From contig JAWPHD010010249.1 of assembly GCA_037043455.1 (NCBI GenBank), positions 31,654 to 95,653 of the forward strand: a stretch of 64,000 nt of DNA. Direction: 5' to 3'. The notes beneath the pieces were generated by a model. The model worked only from the letters and a program-made list of their open reading frames with translations. It was not told the DNA's origin and ran no database searches. Positions 53,180 through 64,000 of this stretch are shown one piece after another. The position numbers and the translations under genes were made by a program. This stretch comes from Cyrtodaria siliqua. Taxonomy: Eukaryota > Mollusca > Bivalvia > Adapedonta > Hiatellidae. Position 1 is the first letter of the stretch. Every line of letters begins with the position of its first letter.

Positions 53180-53345
53180 CAAAGAAATATAAAAATATCG
53201 GACAGGGAAGTAGCATTCAAGAAGGACATTCAACCACAAAACACAGAAACAAACACGCAAACAGACAAACAAGAAGGTAAAAGTAATAATAAGCAAACGA
53301 CATCACAAACACAAAAGGGTTGACAATAGGGCTACCGCCTTGGAA
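53180..53345 (-). mobile_element. LINE 3'-tail fragment (minus strand)
   Basis: Covers only the last ~165 bp of the same 3' UTR, from ccaaggcggtagccc to the tail with gtccgatatttttatatttc. Extremely truncated copy. Confidence 0.75.
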
Positions 53346-54600
53346 ACACTAAAAAAAGCAATTAAAAACTTGCTAAAAAACGAACAACCCACGCAAATCG
53401 TGAAAAGGTTACTTACAATTACGTTTTGCAGCAACTAACTTGGAAATGAGAGCATTTTATAATCACTGCAACTAGATTTTGTCAACAATTTTAGTTGGCT
53501 AAAAGACTAAATCAGCCGACTTTAAAACCGAGAAGAAAACAAACAAACACCAATAATGTGTTGTTCGAATTATCATTACCATGTTTGCCGATCTTACTTT
53601 TTTTTATTGATACATATGTGTTTGTTAATTACGCAATCGATATGCCAGTATAATACATTATTCACACGATTCTTAATTGCTAACACAATGCAGTCGAGGT
53701 TTTACCAGTTGTTGTTAACAAACATTTATAGAAAAGTTAAAAAAGATAATTTAATTTTGCTTACTTAATAAATCATTTAAATGTATTGTTATTGTCACAA
53801 ACATTATCTAGACTGAAAAAAGAACCGCTTGATAATTGCGGCAACGGTTTTATTTTGTTTACCGACTCGAGATTCTCCACGTCATTTAACCTTTGAAGAA
53901 ATTGTTTGAAAGAACACCAATCAATAGAAAGGTTATTTATTTGGCTTTCTTACCCTGCATCTTATGTAAATATTCATTAAACAATACATGTAACCAAAAC
54001 ACGGTGATGTGTGTAAACGCTTTAAGAAAAGAAAAAAATGCGATATATGTGATCACTGCAGTACAAGTTAACTGCTTTCTGGAAGACTACAGTATACCAA
54101 TAAACAACACATTCTTATATATCCATTGTCTTGGCATAGTCGTTTTAGTTGATGTTTCTCTACAGGAATGTTTACCAACAAAATCCAACGGGGAACATTT
54201 ACTGAAAATATATCATTACGAGCTTTCCTTGTAGTCATGAACAATGTTCGGGTTTTTTCCCCCTTCAACTTCGTCTCTAATATTAAATATTTATCATAAT
54301 TACTGAATACATGTAGTCAATTCGTGGGGAAAACAAATCTCTGCCACATTATCACCAACACAAAAGGCATTAGTTGCGGACTTAATGGTACCGTCAATAT
54401 AAATATGTTCGTGTTGTTTAATGTAAACCCTAATGTTAGATTATATTTATCACATAACTCACATAGCGACTTTTTTTTTGCCTCGCATACTAGGCTTATT
54501 TGTATACTTATATTACTAGTGGTATATCAAAAATATAGAATCCTACACCGTAAATTATGTGATAAATCATGATGTCTATTAATTACATGGCTAAAATAAC
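53346..54600. other. intergenic with one orphan satellite unit
   Basis: No gene is supported. At about 54050-54130 a single inverted copy of the 74-bp satellite of 43565-44575 occurs (gtgatcactgcagt ... accaataaacaacacattc). The rest is AT-rich. Confidence 0.5.
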
Positions 54601-54603
54601 CGT

Positions 54604-55145
54604 CTATTCAGGTTTGAGGCTCCTCGTTGTACATTCTACCGGCTGAGTTTCCTCTTCTGTACAGTTTCGTTTGAGGCTCCTCGTTGTACAATCTACCGAT
54701 TTAGTTTCCTGTTCTGTACAGTACAGTCTTGTTAGGCTCGTCGTTGTACAATCTACCGATTGAGTTTCCTCTTCTGTACAGTTTCGTTTAAGGCTCCTCT
54801 TGTACAATCTACCAATTGAATTTCATCTTCTGTACACTTTTGTTTGAGTCTCCTCTTGATCAATCTACCGACTGAGTTTCCTCTTCTGTTAAGTTTGTGT
54901 TTCCTCGTTGTAGTTTTTAGTTGAAGCTCCTCGTTATTCAATGTACCGATTGAGTTTCCTCTTCTGTACAGTTTTGTTTGAGGCTCCTCTTATACAAAAT
55001 ACCGACTGAGTTCCTCTTCTGTTCAGTTTTGTGTTGGCCTCCTCGTTGCAGTTTTAGTTGAAGCTCCTTGTCATGCAATCTACCGATTGAGTTTCCTATT
55101 ATGTACAGTTTTGTGTGAGTTTCCACGTTGTAGTTTTAGTTGAAG
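54604..55145. repeat. minisatellite, ~58-66 bp units, about 9 degenerate copies
   Basis: Units share tttcctcttctgtacagttt, gaggctcctcgttgtaca and atctaccgattgag phrases. The minus-strand open frames (EEETQSVDCTTRSL-like) are translations of this array and not a protein family. Confidence 0.85.
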
Positions 55146-56019
55146 CATCTCGATGGGCCCATCTCAGCATTTAAATAGGCCAACTCGCTGAGACCAGACT
55201 CTGTCTATTACATATTTCTCTTATAACACTTTCATTTCAGTGCTGTGAATTCATCCTTTTATCATTTTTTAAGTGTGGACTGCTTAATACAGAGCTTAGT
55301 GTCGCATATAAATTTATGTTGATTCCTACGCCTTTTAGTTAAAAAAAACAATCAAACGTGATGGAAGGTTTCTTATCAGGAAGACACGATTCTATAAAGG
55401 TGCGTATGCACTTTGTTCAACATTTCAAAATATACTGATAAAAATAAGTTTAGCAAGTAAATAACATATAAATCCCGTTGACCAGATTCTAGGATATGTG
55501 TAGAAGCGGTCATGGGCAATACAACTTACATAATTATCAGTTATATTAAGGGAATAAGTCTCAAAAGAAATATGCGAAACCAATACCAACATGTGGTAAT
55601 CTATATTATAAGTTCCCTCTTATTTCAATGTAAAGGGAGTTAGTTTCACAAATGGTAAAATTTGGTTCCCTAAATCGTTATAATGGCAAGGAAATTGTCG
55701 ATTGTTTTAGCGGTTTTTATAACTTGAGACCAATAACAGCCATTTTGTAATGTTTAATCTTGCTCTTTGCCTTATTTGTATTGCCATATTTTTAAATGTG
55801 AAATAGTATGTTTTAACTAAATGGGAGATAAATCTGATACTTACATTGGAATACAAAAAGTAAGTGAAAAAGAAGATCAGCTTAAGATGATTTAAAATAC
55901 TTCACAATATAAATAACATTACATTTATTTAAGCCAGATGTGCATAAGGGCTTGCTAAACTTTATTGTTTTCAGTATAGCTAGGTCAAACCAGCATTTTA
56001 ATATATATTAATATCCGAC
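55146..56019. other. intergenic, no supported gene
   Basis: AT-rich with no tandem structure or recognisable coding potential. Confidence 0.4.
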
Positions 56020-56029
56020 ATGAAAGAAT

Positions 56030-59000
56030 TCCCAGTCCGTATAATAGCTGTCTGCCTCGGTGCATGTTATTACGACAACACTTCCCCCGACAAATCCCTG
56101 GCACAGTTTAACTCTATAATCAATAATCACTGTACTAATTATTTTCTTCCGTCATACGGAATTTACTCTTTCCACTGTATTTACGAAAAACTCGCGACAT
56201 ATATCTTCCACACATGTTCGACTACCCTACAAAACATATTTCCAATATCACTTGAAAAAGCAAACAAAGTTTGCGTGTGAACTAAATGATTTGATTAATA
56301 GAGGCATTATATCTAAGGAAAGGATATTTTACAAATACATAAACGATATCTGCAACATATTTTATGAGGTTAACCATCATTATGACCAAGAGGTTTTTGA
56401 TTATCTCAATACAATTAAGTACTTAGGTGGTGAAAGGACAGTTAACTTTTTCAGGGGGCAATGTGGCTTGAAAGTGAAACAGATGGATCGCACAAAGCTG
56501 AAGATACCATAATGAACTCTCTTTGTGGCTTTCTAGGGTATTTTTTTTTAATTTATATATACACGAGCATCTTTGTGTTTTACTTATATTGCCTATTAAT
56601 GCTGCCTTGTTGGTTAGAGAATAGTTCATGGCGGGGATTTCTTTATTTACACTGTCCCGTGTTATTGGGATGACAGTAGGATAAGCTGAGGTTTGGTGCA
56701 CCCTAGAACCTGGTTTTAAACCCCAAGCGGCCTTTTTTAGCCACTGACCGTTCCAAGGCAGTAGCCCTTATGTCGACCCTGTTGTGTTTGTGATGTCTTA
56801 TTTGGCCTTTTATTTATCTTTAAAGTTGTTCTTTGTTTCTGTGTGTGTTTGTGGCTAGCTGTCGTCCTTGAATGCTACTTTTCCTGTTCTATTTTTTCTA
56901 TCTGTATTTGGTGGTCCATCTAGAAAGACTTGGCAGAACCAGTCATCTAGTTACACTACAACAGGGGGTGTGAACAGACCATGGTTACTGACACTACTAA
57001 AGTTAGAAACAGATGAAACCCCAACTGTCCTTCCATTTGTTGATACTGAAATACTCAGGGTTTAGGCCGTTTCAATGAAAATGATGGTACTGCATTGAAA
57101 GCTCGAATAGAGTTTGATGAACAGTAACATTTAAACGTAGGGCTCACCAGCAAAGAGTGGACATCCAGGATAATCTCAAACCAGATCCAGACATTTGAAT
57201 AAAAAAGTTATTACCGATGCCAACGTAACATATTTGACCACCATTGACAACACCCAATGTCTGTAACTTATATGCCTAAATGTGAAAAGACAGGTGCGGC
57301 AATGTGAGCGCAGTTTCTGTCAGAAATAGATGTCTTTCGGATGTGTGTGGCGTGCATTCAGCGAACACCATCCCAAGAGCATGTTCTTCCATCCACAGTA
57401 GCAGTTAAATGTTATTCCTCGTGTGAACAATGCCTTGAGCTGAAAGATGTATGTGAAGATTGTAAGAAGCTAAAGCAGCCAAGTTTCGGACCATGTTTAA
57501 GAGCATGCACATATTGCTTACAGAATGGACAGAAGTGTATAAGGCATGCTAGCAGGAATGCTAGCTGTATTAGCATTGAGCACTGATTGTAAAGCAGGCA
57601 ATAAACTCGCATTAGAGTCCATTATTGAAGATCGTAGAAAGAACAGTCTTCATTCTAAATACATGTTTTCATGCATACCAGATGCAGTTTATGTGAGGGA
57701 AAATCTTAAGGCAGGTTTTGCCAATTGGGACAACAAAGAGGCTGCTTAGCTATTCTACATAATCTTCGGGACTACCTTCCATGTTTGCGTAGGATTCTCA
57801 GTAAACGTGCGGTGGTGAATAAGGACCGAATGGATGTTGACTGTATACTCCATTTAACAAAAGATTCTATCTTGGAGACTCTGGATACAGTTGACAGAGT
57901 GGTGCATAGCATTGTCCCAGACCAATTTAAGATCAGCCTACAAAGTGGGTCTGTATCCACGTCCTATTTCAGTAGTATGTGGAACTAATGGTAAACTCAT
58001 CAGCCAATAAAGAAAACAACACGGCTTCTAGAGGTGAGGTTTCATGTGCCTGCTGAGGTTCAAGTCATTCGTGAATATAAAGATGCAAGAAGCATTGCGT
58101 TTGCAAATGGAATAGTCTACATTTGCAATAGGGATATATCTGGTCTAAAGACCAGTGACGTCACATACTGTGTAAACCTCTCAATACGATGTCCGACATA
58201 ATAAACCTATACTTTAGTATATATACCGTGTAAGTAATGAACTGTTTGTCCGAAATCATTGACCGTTTCAGTTTACTTTTAGAACATATCATATCTAAAA
58301 TCGAGCCCTATTACAATGATTCCATTGGCATGTATCAAACCGAAATAAGACCAGCTGTGACAAGAATAAAAAAGAATGAATTAGAAAATGACCTAAGAAG
58401 TAGGAATAAAGCTGTCGCTGGCACCGTTGTGCATCTACGTGACAAGCTTCAGAAATAATTAGAAAAACAAGAAAATGAATGTAAGAAGAAGGGAGATGAC
58501 TTGAGCAAAGTGCAGCTGTCAGAAGACATAAACCAGCGAGTATAACATCAGCTTCTGATAGTATGTTTGTCATAGTCTCTGCAAAAAAATAACCATACAC
58601 ATGTGACCTTCAGCTTAATGGTGTTGTCATGAGGGGAGTGGTCCGTGTGTTGCAGAACAGATTTGTGTCTTTCAGTCAAGGGCAGCTCAGTATTTGCTTC
58701 TTATGGTGGCGATCCTGGTGGTATTTTCAAACCAGGATTAGAGACACATATTTATGTCATTGATGCACGGTGTGGTTGTGTTAAAATTATCACAACAGTG
58801 AAACTTTCAATCACATTTTTAAAGCATTTGAGGCTATTGTATGCAGCATTTTCAGTACATCTCAAGCAACAGAGGTTACCCAAACTTGCAGTCAGTAATG
58901 TCATGGAAAAGTCAAATTCTTATACTACGTACCTTAAGGATTGTGTAACAAATGTCCATGAGATTATGGCAACAACTAAAATTACAAGTGGCCCAGAAGA

Positions 59001-59763
59001 AACAGTTGCCAGTAAGACAGTTGGCTCAGTTGAGATGATATAAAATGAACTTGAATATATACCAAAAGTAATTCAAACATACAGTGCTGGGTATCCAATA
59101 AACCTTCAGTCCTGCTTGACTGGCCAAGTGGAACATTTGCATGTAACTGGTCATTTCAAGGAACAATTTCCTACATGTCTGCAGCATGCACGAAACCTTG
59201 GTGATACAGTACATGGAAGTACAAAAAGATCAGTCACAAGGTCCACATATTATTATATCCACCCACAGTCCCTGCTATCAAGTACCAGCAAGCAATGACT
59301 GTATGTGATGTGCCAAGAATGGATCATCTAGCTCCCAATAGAGAACTCAGTGCCCAAGAACACAAGTTCACGAGGAACTGGGCAAATGACTTTGGCATGT
59401 GTATTCGTCAGAAAACAGTTAGGCAGGAAAAGTTCGAAGCAGTTACTTTGCATGTATAATTCCAAAGTAAAACCATCAGAAAAAGTGTTGTTTGAATAGG
59501 AAGAAAAAACAGTTGCGGATGGAAACAGTTTTATGGTGTCAGAAAGCAATGGACCTAGTTCGCAGCATGTGGACAGCGAGACCGAGCACGAAGTTTACCA
59601 AGTGTCTGAGTATGAAGAAGAAGAAGAAGAAAATCGCACATCACCCGTATCATTTGCTTATGATTGCCAACCCACTGCTTCAACATCATCAACTTTGGAC
59701 TTCATGAGAGCAGTAACAACAAGAAGTGAAAGAAGCGTTAACATTCCAGTTAAATATCAGTAG
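56030..59763 (+). pseudogene. decayed copy of a multicopy metazoan gene family of unknown function
   Basis: Readable pieces in changing frames, in order: 56030-56512 (KFACELNDLINRGIISKE, FYEVNHHYDQEVFDYLNTI, YLGGERTVNF), then a LINE tail insertion, 56907-57065 (GGPSRK, YTTTGG, LPFVDTEILRV), 57341-57586 (Cys-rich with CxxCxxL, CEDCKKL, ACTYCL), 57570-57990, 58645-59043 (ASKTVGSVEMI) and 59116-59763 ending in an acidic stretch and FMRAVTTRSERSV. I recall long single-exon proteins with these signatures repeated hundreds of times in bivalve, cnidarian and sponge genomes, suggesting a mobile or mobile-element-derived family. At least six frame changes and stops make this copy dead. Confidence 0.7.
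56518..56907 (+). mobile_element. LINE 3'-end fragment inserted in the multicopy-gene remnant
   Basis: Shares the 3' UTR with 29690-30085 and 61350-61750 (tttgtggctttcta at the start, accgttccaaggc.gtagccc, gaatgctacttttcc, ending near ctatctgtat). Host pseudogene coding before and after appears continuous without loss, so the insertion was clean. Any target duplication is no more than a few bases. Confidence 0.8.
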
Positions 59764-60519
59764 CCAATGACTAAAGACTATCAAGGTGAGAAAAATATTG
59801 CAGACACTAAACAGTAGTTACATAAATATTAAGCATTGCTCAAATTTGAATATTCAACCACGGTTATTTTAAAAATCCGATAAAAAAACTGTAGTTTATA
59901 ACACATGGATAGAGTTTGAGTAAACAGTTTTGTAGTTTAATTTTGCCGTTATTTCGCGGGTTAATTTCTTTAACGTTATCGATCTCACCGGTATAATATG
60001 CCCATTGGACCAACAAATCTGGAAAATGACTTTATGCAATTTATTTGATTATCAAAATTAGAGAACAGGAGAGCAAGAATAAATAGCAAATTTATGAATT
60101 TTAGTCAGGGCCCTATTAATTTCCACTTCAGATTTTAACTGAAGAGGAAGAGTTATTTAATTAACGTTATGCATTCAGACGCAAATTATGAATATATGTA
60201 TACAATCGTTTATAACAAAAAGAGTTATATTCCAATCAAAGTAATATTTAGTATATTCCTTAAATATTACCGTAATCCGATAAGAAAAGTTGAAGCTTCT
60301 GCACCAAATTGAGTGAGATTATCTTAAAAATCGCATGTATATACAGGTTCGCATGTGCTGCTGTTAATATATCGACCATTTTAAAAACGACTCCCACCTC
60401 ATTTATTATATTCTTTAAACCTTCTTTCGTTCGGGTCAATATTTTGCAAACATCAAAATATATGTGTTTGTTTGTTTGTTTGTATGGTGTTTTTAAATAC
60501 GTTATTTTCATCACATGTA
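59764..60519. other. intergenic, no supported gene
   Basis: AT-rich spacer. The open frame that leads into the RT fragment from 60309 has no recognisable domain before about 60525 and is probably chance sequence upstream of the truncated element. Confidence 0.45.
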
Positions 60520-61755
60520 AGGTGGTTATTGAAGCCTTTAATGACACCTCTAGGTATCTGGATGCCATATTGAACATTGACAACCCTTTCTTTCCAACTA
60601 TGGTTAATAATATTTATCCTAAAAGACTTCAGCTTAACAAAGTTAATATATCTGATAATAAATGTTCTATTCTTAATTTAGATCTCTCGATTGAAAATGG
60701 TGAAATAATTAGCAAAATCTATGACAAGAGAGATGATTTTAATTTTGACATTGTTAATTATCCCCACTTGGATGGGAATGTTCCCCCAGCAACTTCTTAT
60801 GGGGTATATGTGTCTCAACTTATTCGTTTTTCAAGAGCTTGTACTCGAGTTGAGAACTTTAATATTCGTAATCTTTGTATAACTAAAAAGCTACTCAATC
60901 AGGGTTACCGTTACCATAAACTTCGTAAAACCTTTTCAAAATTTTATTATCGTAACCATGATCTTCTTTCCAAATATAAAAGTAATTTAAGGACTCTTCT
61001 GCGACAAGGACTATCACAACCTGACCTATATGGTGATGTGATTTATAAACTTCGTAAGATTCTTGGCCATGATCACTATCTTTGTTAAACTTGTTAAAAA
61101 GTTTATCAAAAGAGGTTATGACCCTATCATTTTGCAACGTACTGCATGCTTGGTGGTGGACCCTTTTACAGTTCGCCACTATGCTTTCCTCTTTAATTGT
61201 ACGATGACCGGACAGGCTGTGGACCCTATGATGACGCCTACCTAAAGACCATTGGGACGGTGGCGTTTGATGTTTGTCTATGATCTTTCTTGTCGTACCC
61301 TTAATGGTTTATTCTCTTGTTGCTCTGGCTTCTGCCAAGTCATTGAGTACCTTCATTGTGGCTTTCTAAGCTATTGGTTTTTTTGTATTATATTTACACG
61401 AGCATATTTGTGTTTTACTTATATTGCCTATTGATGCTTCCTTGTTGGTTAGAGATTAGATCATGGCGGGGATTTCTTTATTTACACTGTCCTGTTTTAA
61501 TGGGATGACAGTGGGGTAAGTGTGAGGTTTGGTGCACCCTAAAACCGGTTTAAACCCCCAGTGGCCTACTTTGCGAACTGACCGTTCCAAGGCGGTAGCC
61601 CTATTGTCAACCCTTTTGTGTTTGTGATGTCGTTGGCATTTATTATTACTTTTGCCTTCTTGTTTGTCTGTTTGCGTGTTTGTTTCTGTGTTTTGTGGTT
61701 GACTGTCCTTCTTGAATGCTACTTTCCCTGTCCGATCTTTTTATATTTCTTTATA
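60520..61755 (+). mobile_element. 5'-truncated LINE-like element with RT C-terminal fragment
   Basis: Coding (60520-61088) starts at the region around the catalytic RT box, reading FNDTSRYLDA where family members have a YxDD-type box, so a catalytic Asp is replaced. It continues through LQLNKVNISDN, IYDKRDDF, ATSYGVYVSQLIRFSRA, GYRYHKLRKTF and DVIYKLRKIL. A 650-bp 3' UTR follows and ends at a tttttatatttctttatata tail without poly-A. It is nearly the same as the copy inside E2 PolB (28943-30085). RT clade not assigned. Confidence 0.82.
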
Positions 61756-63376
61756 TATGATGGTCGATTTTTTTGTGGTGGAGGCAGACCACCTACTTTT
61801 TCTGAACCAGTAGAAATCATTAGAACCAGTACTGTACACCTCCCATCATTCGTAAAAATCGACACTTCCTCACTTACAAGTATCAAAATATATAGACAAC
61901 TGTTTAAGCGACTCTGGTGCAATCCCGGAAAAATTATGAACTTTTTTGAAAGCGGTCATGGAAAGTATGTTTAAGCTTTAAAATAAAACCTGTATAAAAC
62001 ATATCTAGTATTATTATTCATTCAACCCTTTATGGGATTTCAGTTGCTTCAGCTATTATCAAAATACACGATATGACCGGTCTAATAGGAATGTTCCTCC
62101 CGGGGTATCAAAAGGTCAAACTCAGAAACAACTTGTGGATATTGCCTTGGAACACTGTCTAACATCCCCACCAGACAGGAACGGACACTTGACATACTCC
62201 TGACAAATAACCCGACCCCAGTAAATAGAATACAAGGCATGCCCCCACTAGGCATGTCCGACCATGATATTAATTACACTGAATACGACATTAAAGGTAA
62301 GCGAGTTAGGCAGACCCCAGGAAAAATATTTGTTTACGGACCGACCATTTAGATTTCGGGGGTGGGGGGAGGGTGGTTGTGGGGGGGGGGGGGGGGGGGG
62401 GGGTCAGTTGTAGTAACTAAAACAAAATACTTCGATCAATTATTTCAGCAACCACTGGACAGTGAAACTTGAAATATGTCATCAGTACCATCAATGACAC
62501 TGGTAGACATAACTCTGTATTAGCATGACCCTTCTCTTACTTTGAATTTCTGGTTTAAATGTTCTTTTTTGACAAGTCCATATATTTTAACAACTGAAAG
62601 TCGTACATCAACAAAACTTCAGTAAAGCTTGGAATAACACGGGCGCTAGTAGACACATGTTCATATTAACTCTGTATTGCATTTAAGCAAAGTTATGTTC
62701 CTTTTTCAAATTCAAAAATATGGTTAAAGTTTTTTGGCAAGTCCTTGTATGTCAATAGGTGATTGTTACTTATTAATACAACTTCAGTAAAGTATGGATG
62801 CTAGTGGACACATGTTCCATAACTCTGTTTTGCATTTTAGCAAAATTGTGGCCCTTTTTCTGGATAAATATTTTCTGCATAGTATTTTAGAAAAGGTGTA
62901 GCCCCTTTTCGACTTAGAATGTCTTTAATTTTATTTTCTGGCAATCCATTTATTTCAATACCCATTAGCCATATATCTCTGTCAAAGGAGCTTGACAAGT
63001 GTCACTCAGAGTCATCAAGGACACAGACACATGTTTCATAACTTTTTATTTCATTTTAGCCAGATGATGTGGGGGGTTTTCAACTTTGAATTTCAGTTAA
63101 AGTTTTTTAAGCAGCTTCATATATTTCCATGAAACTCACTGCATACATGAAATGACAATGGCAAGCCTGTAAATATCAATAGCCCCATAAACGCCCACAC
63201 CTTCCCCACTCCTACACCGCCATCACCACAGATAAATAGACAAATATTTGTTATATTATTTTGGTTTCTCTTCAGTTACCATGTCTGCATCCTGTTCTCT
63301 TCCCCCACACCCTCCCTCATATTCATTCTGGGGTACTGAAGGTCTTTCTTCGATATTTGGTACTCGTATATGTTTA
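61756..63376. repeat. intergenic with degenerate dispersed repeats and a long G run
   Basis: About 61815-61880 shares a SINE-like core with 20455-20510 in inverted orientation. A G-rich tract spans 62359-62403, including a run of more than 20 G. Diverged tandem units of about 180-200 bp fill 62560-63100 (phrases aacttcagtaaag, ggacacatgtt, cataactctg, tggcccttttt). No gene is supported. Confidence 0.5.
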
Positions 63377-63384
63377 CTGACCAA

Positions 63385-63796
63385 TAGTGTTGTTCCGATT
63401 AATCGATTTAATCGATCATCAACCAGTTATGCTTTTGATCGGATTATTCGATTAAAAATGTTCATAATCGACTTTACTTGGTTGTTGAAAATTATGGCTT
63501 ATTTCATTCTCTTGTACTAAAGTATACAAGAAATAAAATGAGTTATAAATGTGCAACAAGTAATCACATATTTATAGCAGTTATCACAATTTTGTTTTTT
63601 AAATATATATGTTGGTCAGTTTTATTCTGTTCCTTTATTACCAGAACATATTTGAAATGTGATTCTTTTCTTCATTTTAGTCTGAAAAAGGCTTACACTT
63701 GTCTTTTATAGCAGCCATGTTTAATAATCGATCGATCATCGGTCGGTTAAATATTCAGATAATCGATCATGAATTTTCAGCCGATTCTCAACACTA
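63385..63796. mobile_element. hAT-type MITE (412 bp) with 8-bp target duplication
   Basis: Ends are TAGTGTTG and CAACACTA, and the flanks carry the perfect 8-bp direct repeat CTGACCAA (63377-63384 and 63797-63804). The interior has many atcgat/aatcga phrases near both ends and no coding capacity. An 8-bp duplication and a YARNG-type terminus fit the hAT superfamily. Confidence 0.85.
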
Positions 63797-63804
63797 CTGA
63801 CCAA

Positions 63805-64000
63805 TACCTCCGCGCACCCCCTACACACTCACCTCACCACCACCAAAACTCCACAATTAAGACTTGACCTTGTGAATAAACTGGCACCATGGTTGGTGAG
63901 ACAGACGTGTCAGTGGCCTTGTTTAAAATTGCTTTGAATGGTGGAGCATGCTGTCCTTTTGACAACTCTTGTTTAATATGGATCTTTCCATATATGGTGG
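63805..64000. other. right edge of window, no feature seen
   Basis: Short unremarkable sequence, starting with a C-rich stretch (ctccgcgcacccc). Nothing supported. Confidence 0.4.

Noticed and set aside
54604..55126. Minus-strand frames with repeated EEETQ and CTT motifs
   Set aside because: They follow the minisatellite period exactly and have no independent coding features.
56868..57065. Small independent gene
   Set aside because: The readable part after 56907 continues the multicopy-gene remnant; the first residues come from the LINE tail.
60309..60519. N-terminal extension of the RT fragment
   Set aside because: No similarity to the RT family and absent from the other LINE copy; probably random upstream sequence of a truncated insertion.

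Overview
The window looks like nuclear DNA of a marine invertebrate, most probably a bivalve mollusc. It is AT-rich, eukaryotic and dense with repeats: LINE-like 3' tails, minisatellites, a hAT MITE and decayed transposon genes. The only convincing host-type gene is a single-exon rhodopsin-like GPCR at 1438-2787. The bivalve assignment rests on my recollection of several dispersed repeats and on gene style; it is an inference.

The core is two related Polinton/Maverick elements (endogenous double-stranded DNA virus-like transposons) in opposite orientations. Element E1 (4601-19202, 14.6 kb) has 261-bp terminal inverted repeats with only two mismatches that I can see, and a target duplication ATTTC. 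Element E2 (24834-43220, 18.4 kb) has about 290-bp TIRs and a target duplication CATGC. Both share one gene order. From the DNA-polymerase end it runs: zinc-finger protein, protein-primed-type PolB, retroviral-type integrase, small OB-like protein, three or four small membrane proteins, a conserved YLGKD protein, FtsK/HerA-type packaging ATPase, major capsid protein, acidic protein, coiled-coil membrane protein, 421-aa membrane-anchored protein, penton-like minor capsid protein, fiber-like protein, and a 192-aa two-helix membrane protein. The genes sit in divergent pairs over 38-72 bp AT-rich gaps, and convergent pairs overlap by 16-20 bp.

E1 is young. Its PolB, ATPase, capsid genes and most small genes are open, but the integrase has an internal stop and three genes carry frameshifts. 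E2 is older and in ruins. Its PolB has several frameshifts and a 1.1-kb LINE insertion, its ATPase has a stop within Walker A, its capsid gene has lost most of its N-terminal half, and its fiber-like gene is split by a 4.0-kb DNA transposon with 16-bp TIRs. E2 does keep open copies of several genes broken in E1, notably the integrase and the 192-aa membrane protein.

Around them: 1-1437 and 2788-4595 show little. 19208-24828 holds inverted repeats, a SINE-like piece and a CTCF-like motif. 43226-45195 is mainly a 74-bp satellite. 45195-50783 is a 2.1-kb duplicated block whose 55-bp minisatellite appears to have grown out of a retrotransposon 3' tail. 50.8-55.2 kb holds further degenerate repeats and minisatellites. 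56.0-59.8 kb is a broken copy of a multicopy metazoan gene family interrupted by a LINE tail. 60.5-61.75 kb is an RT-bearing LINE fragment. 62.4-64 kb holds degenerate repeats and a hAT MITE with an 8-bp target duplication.
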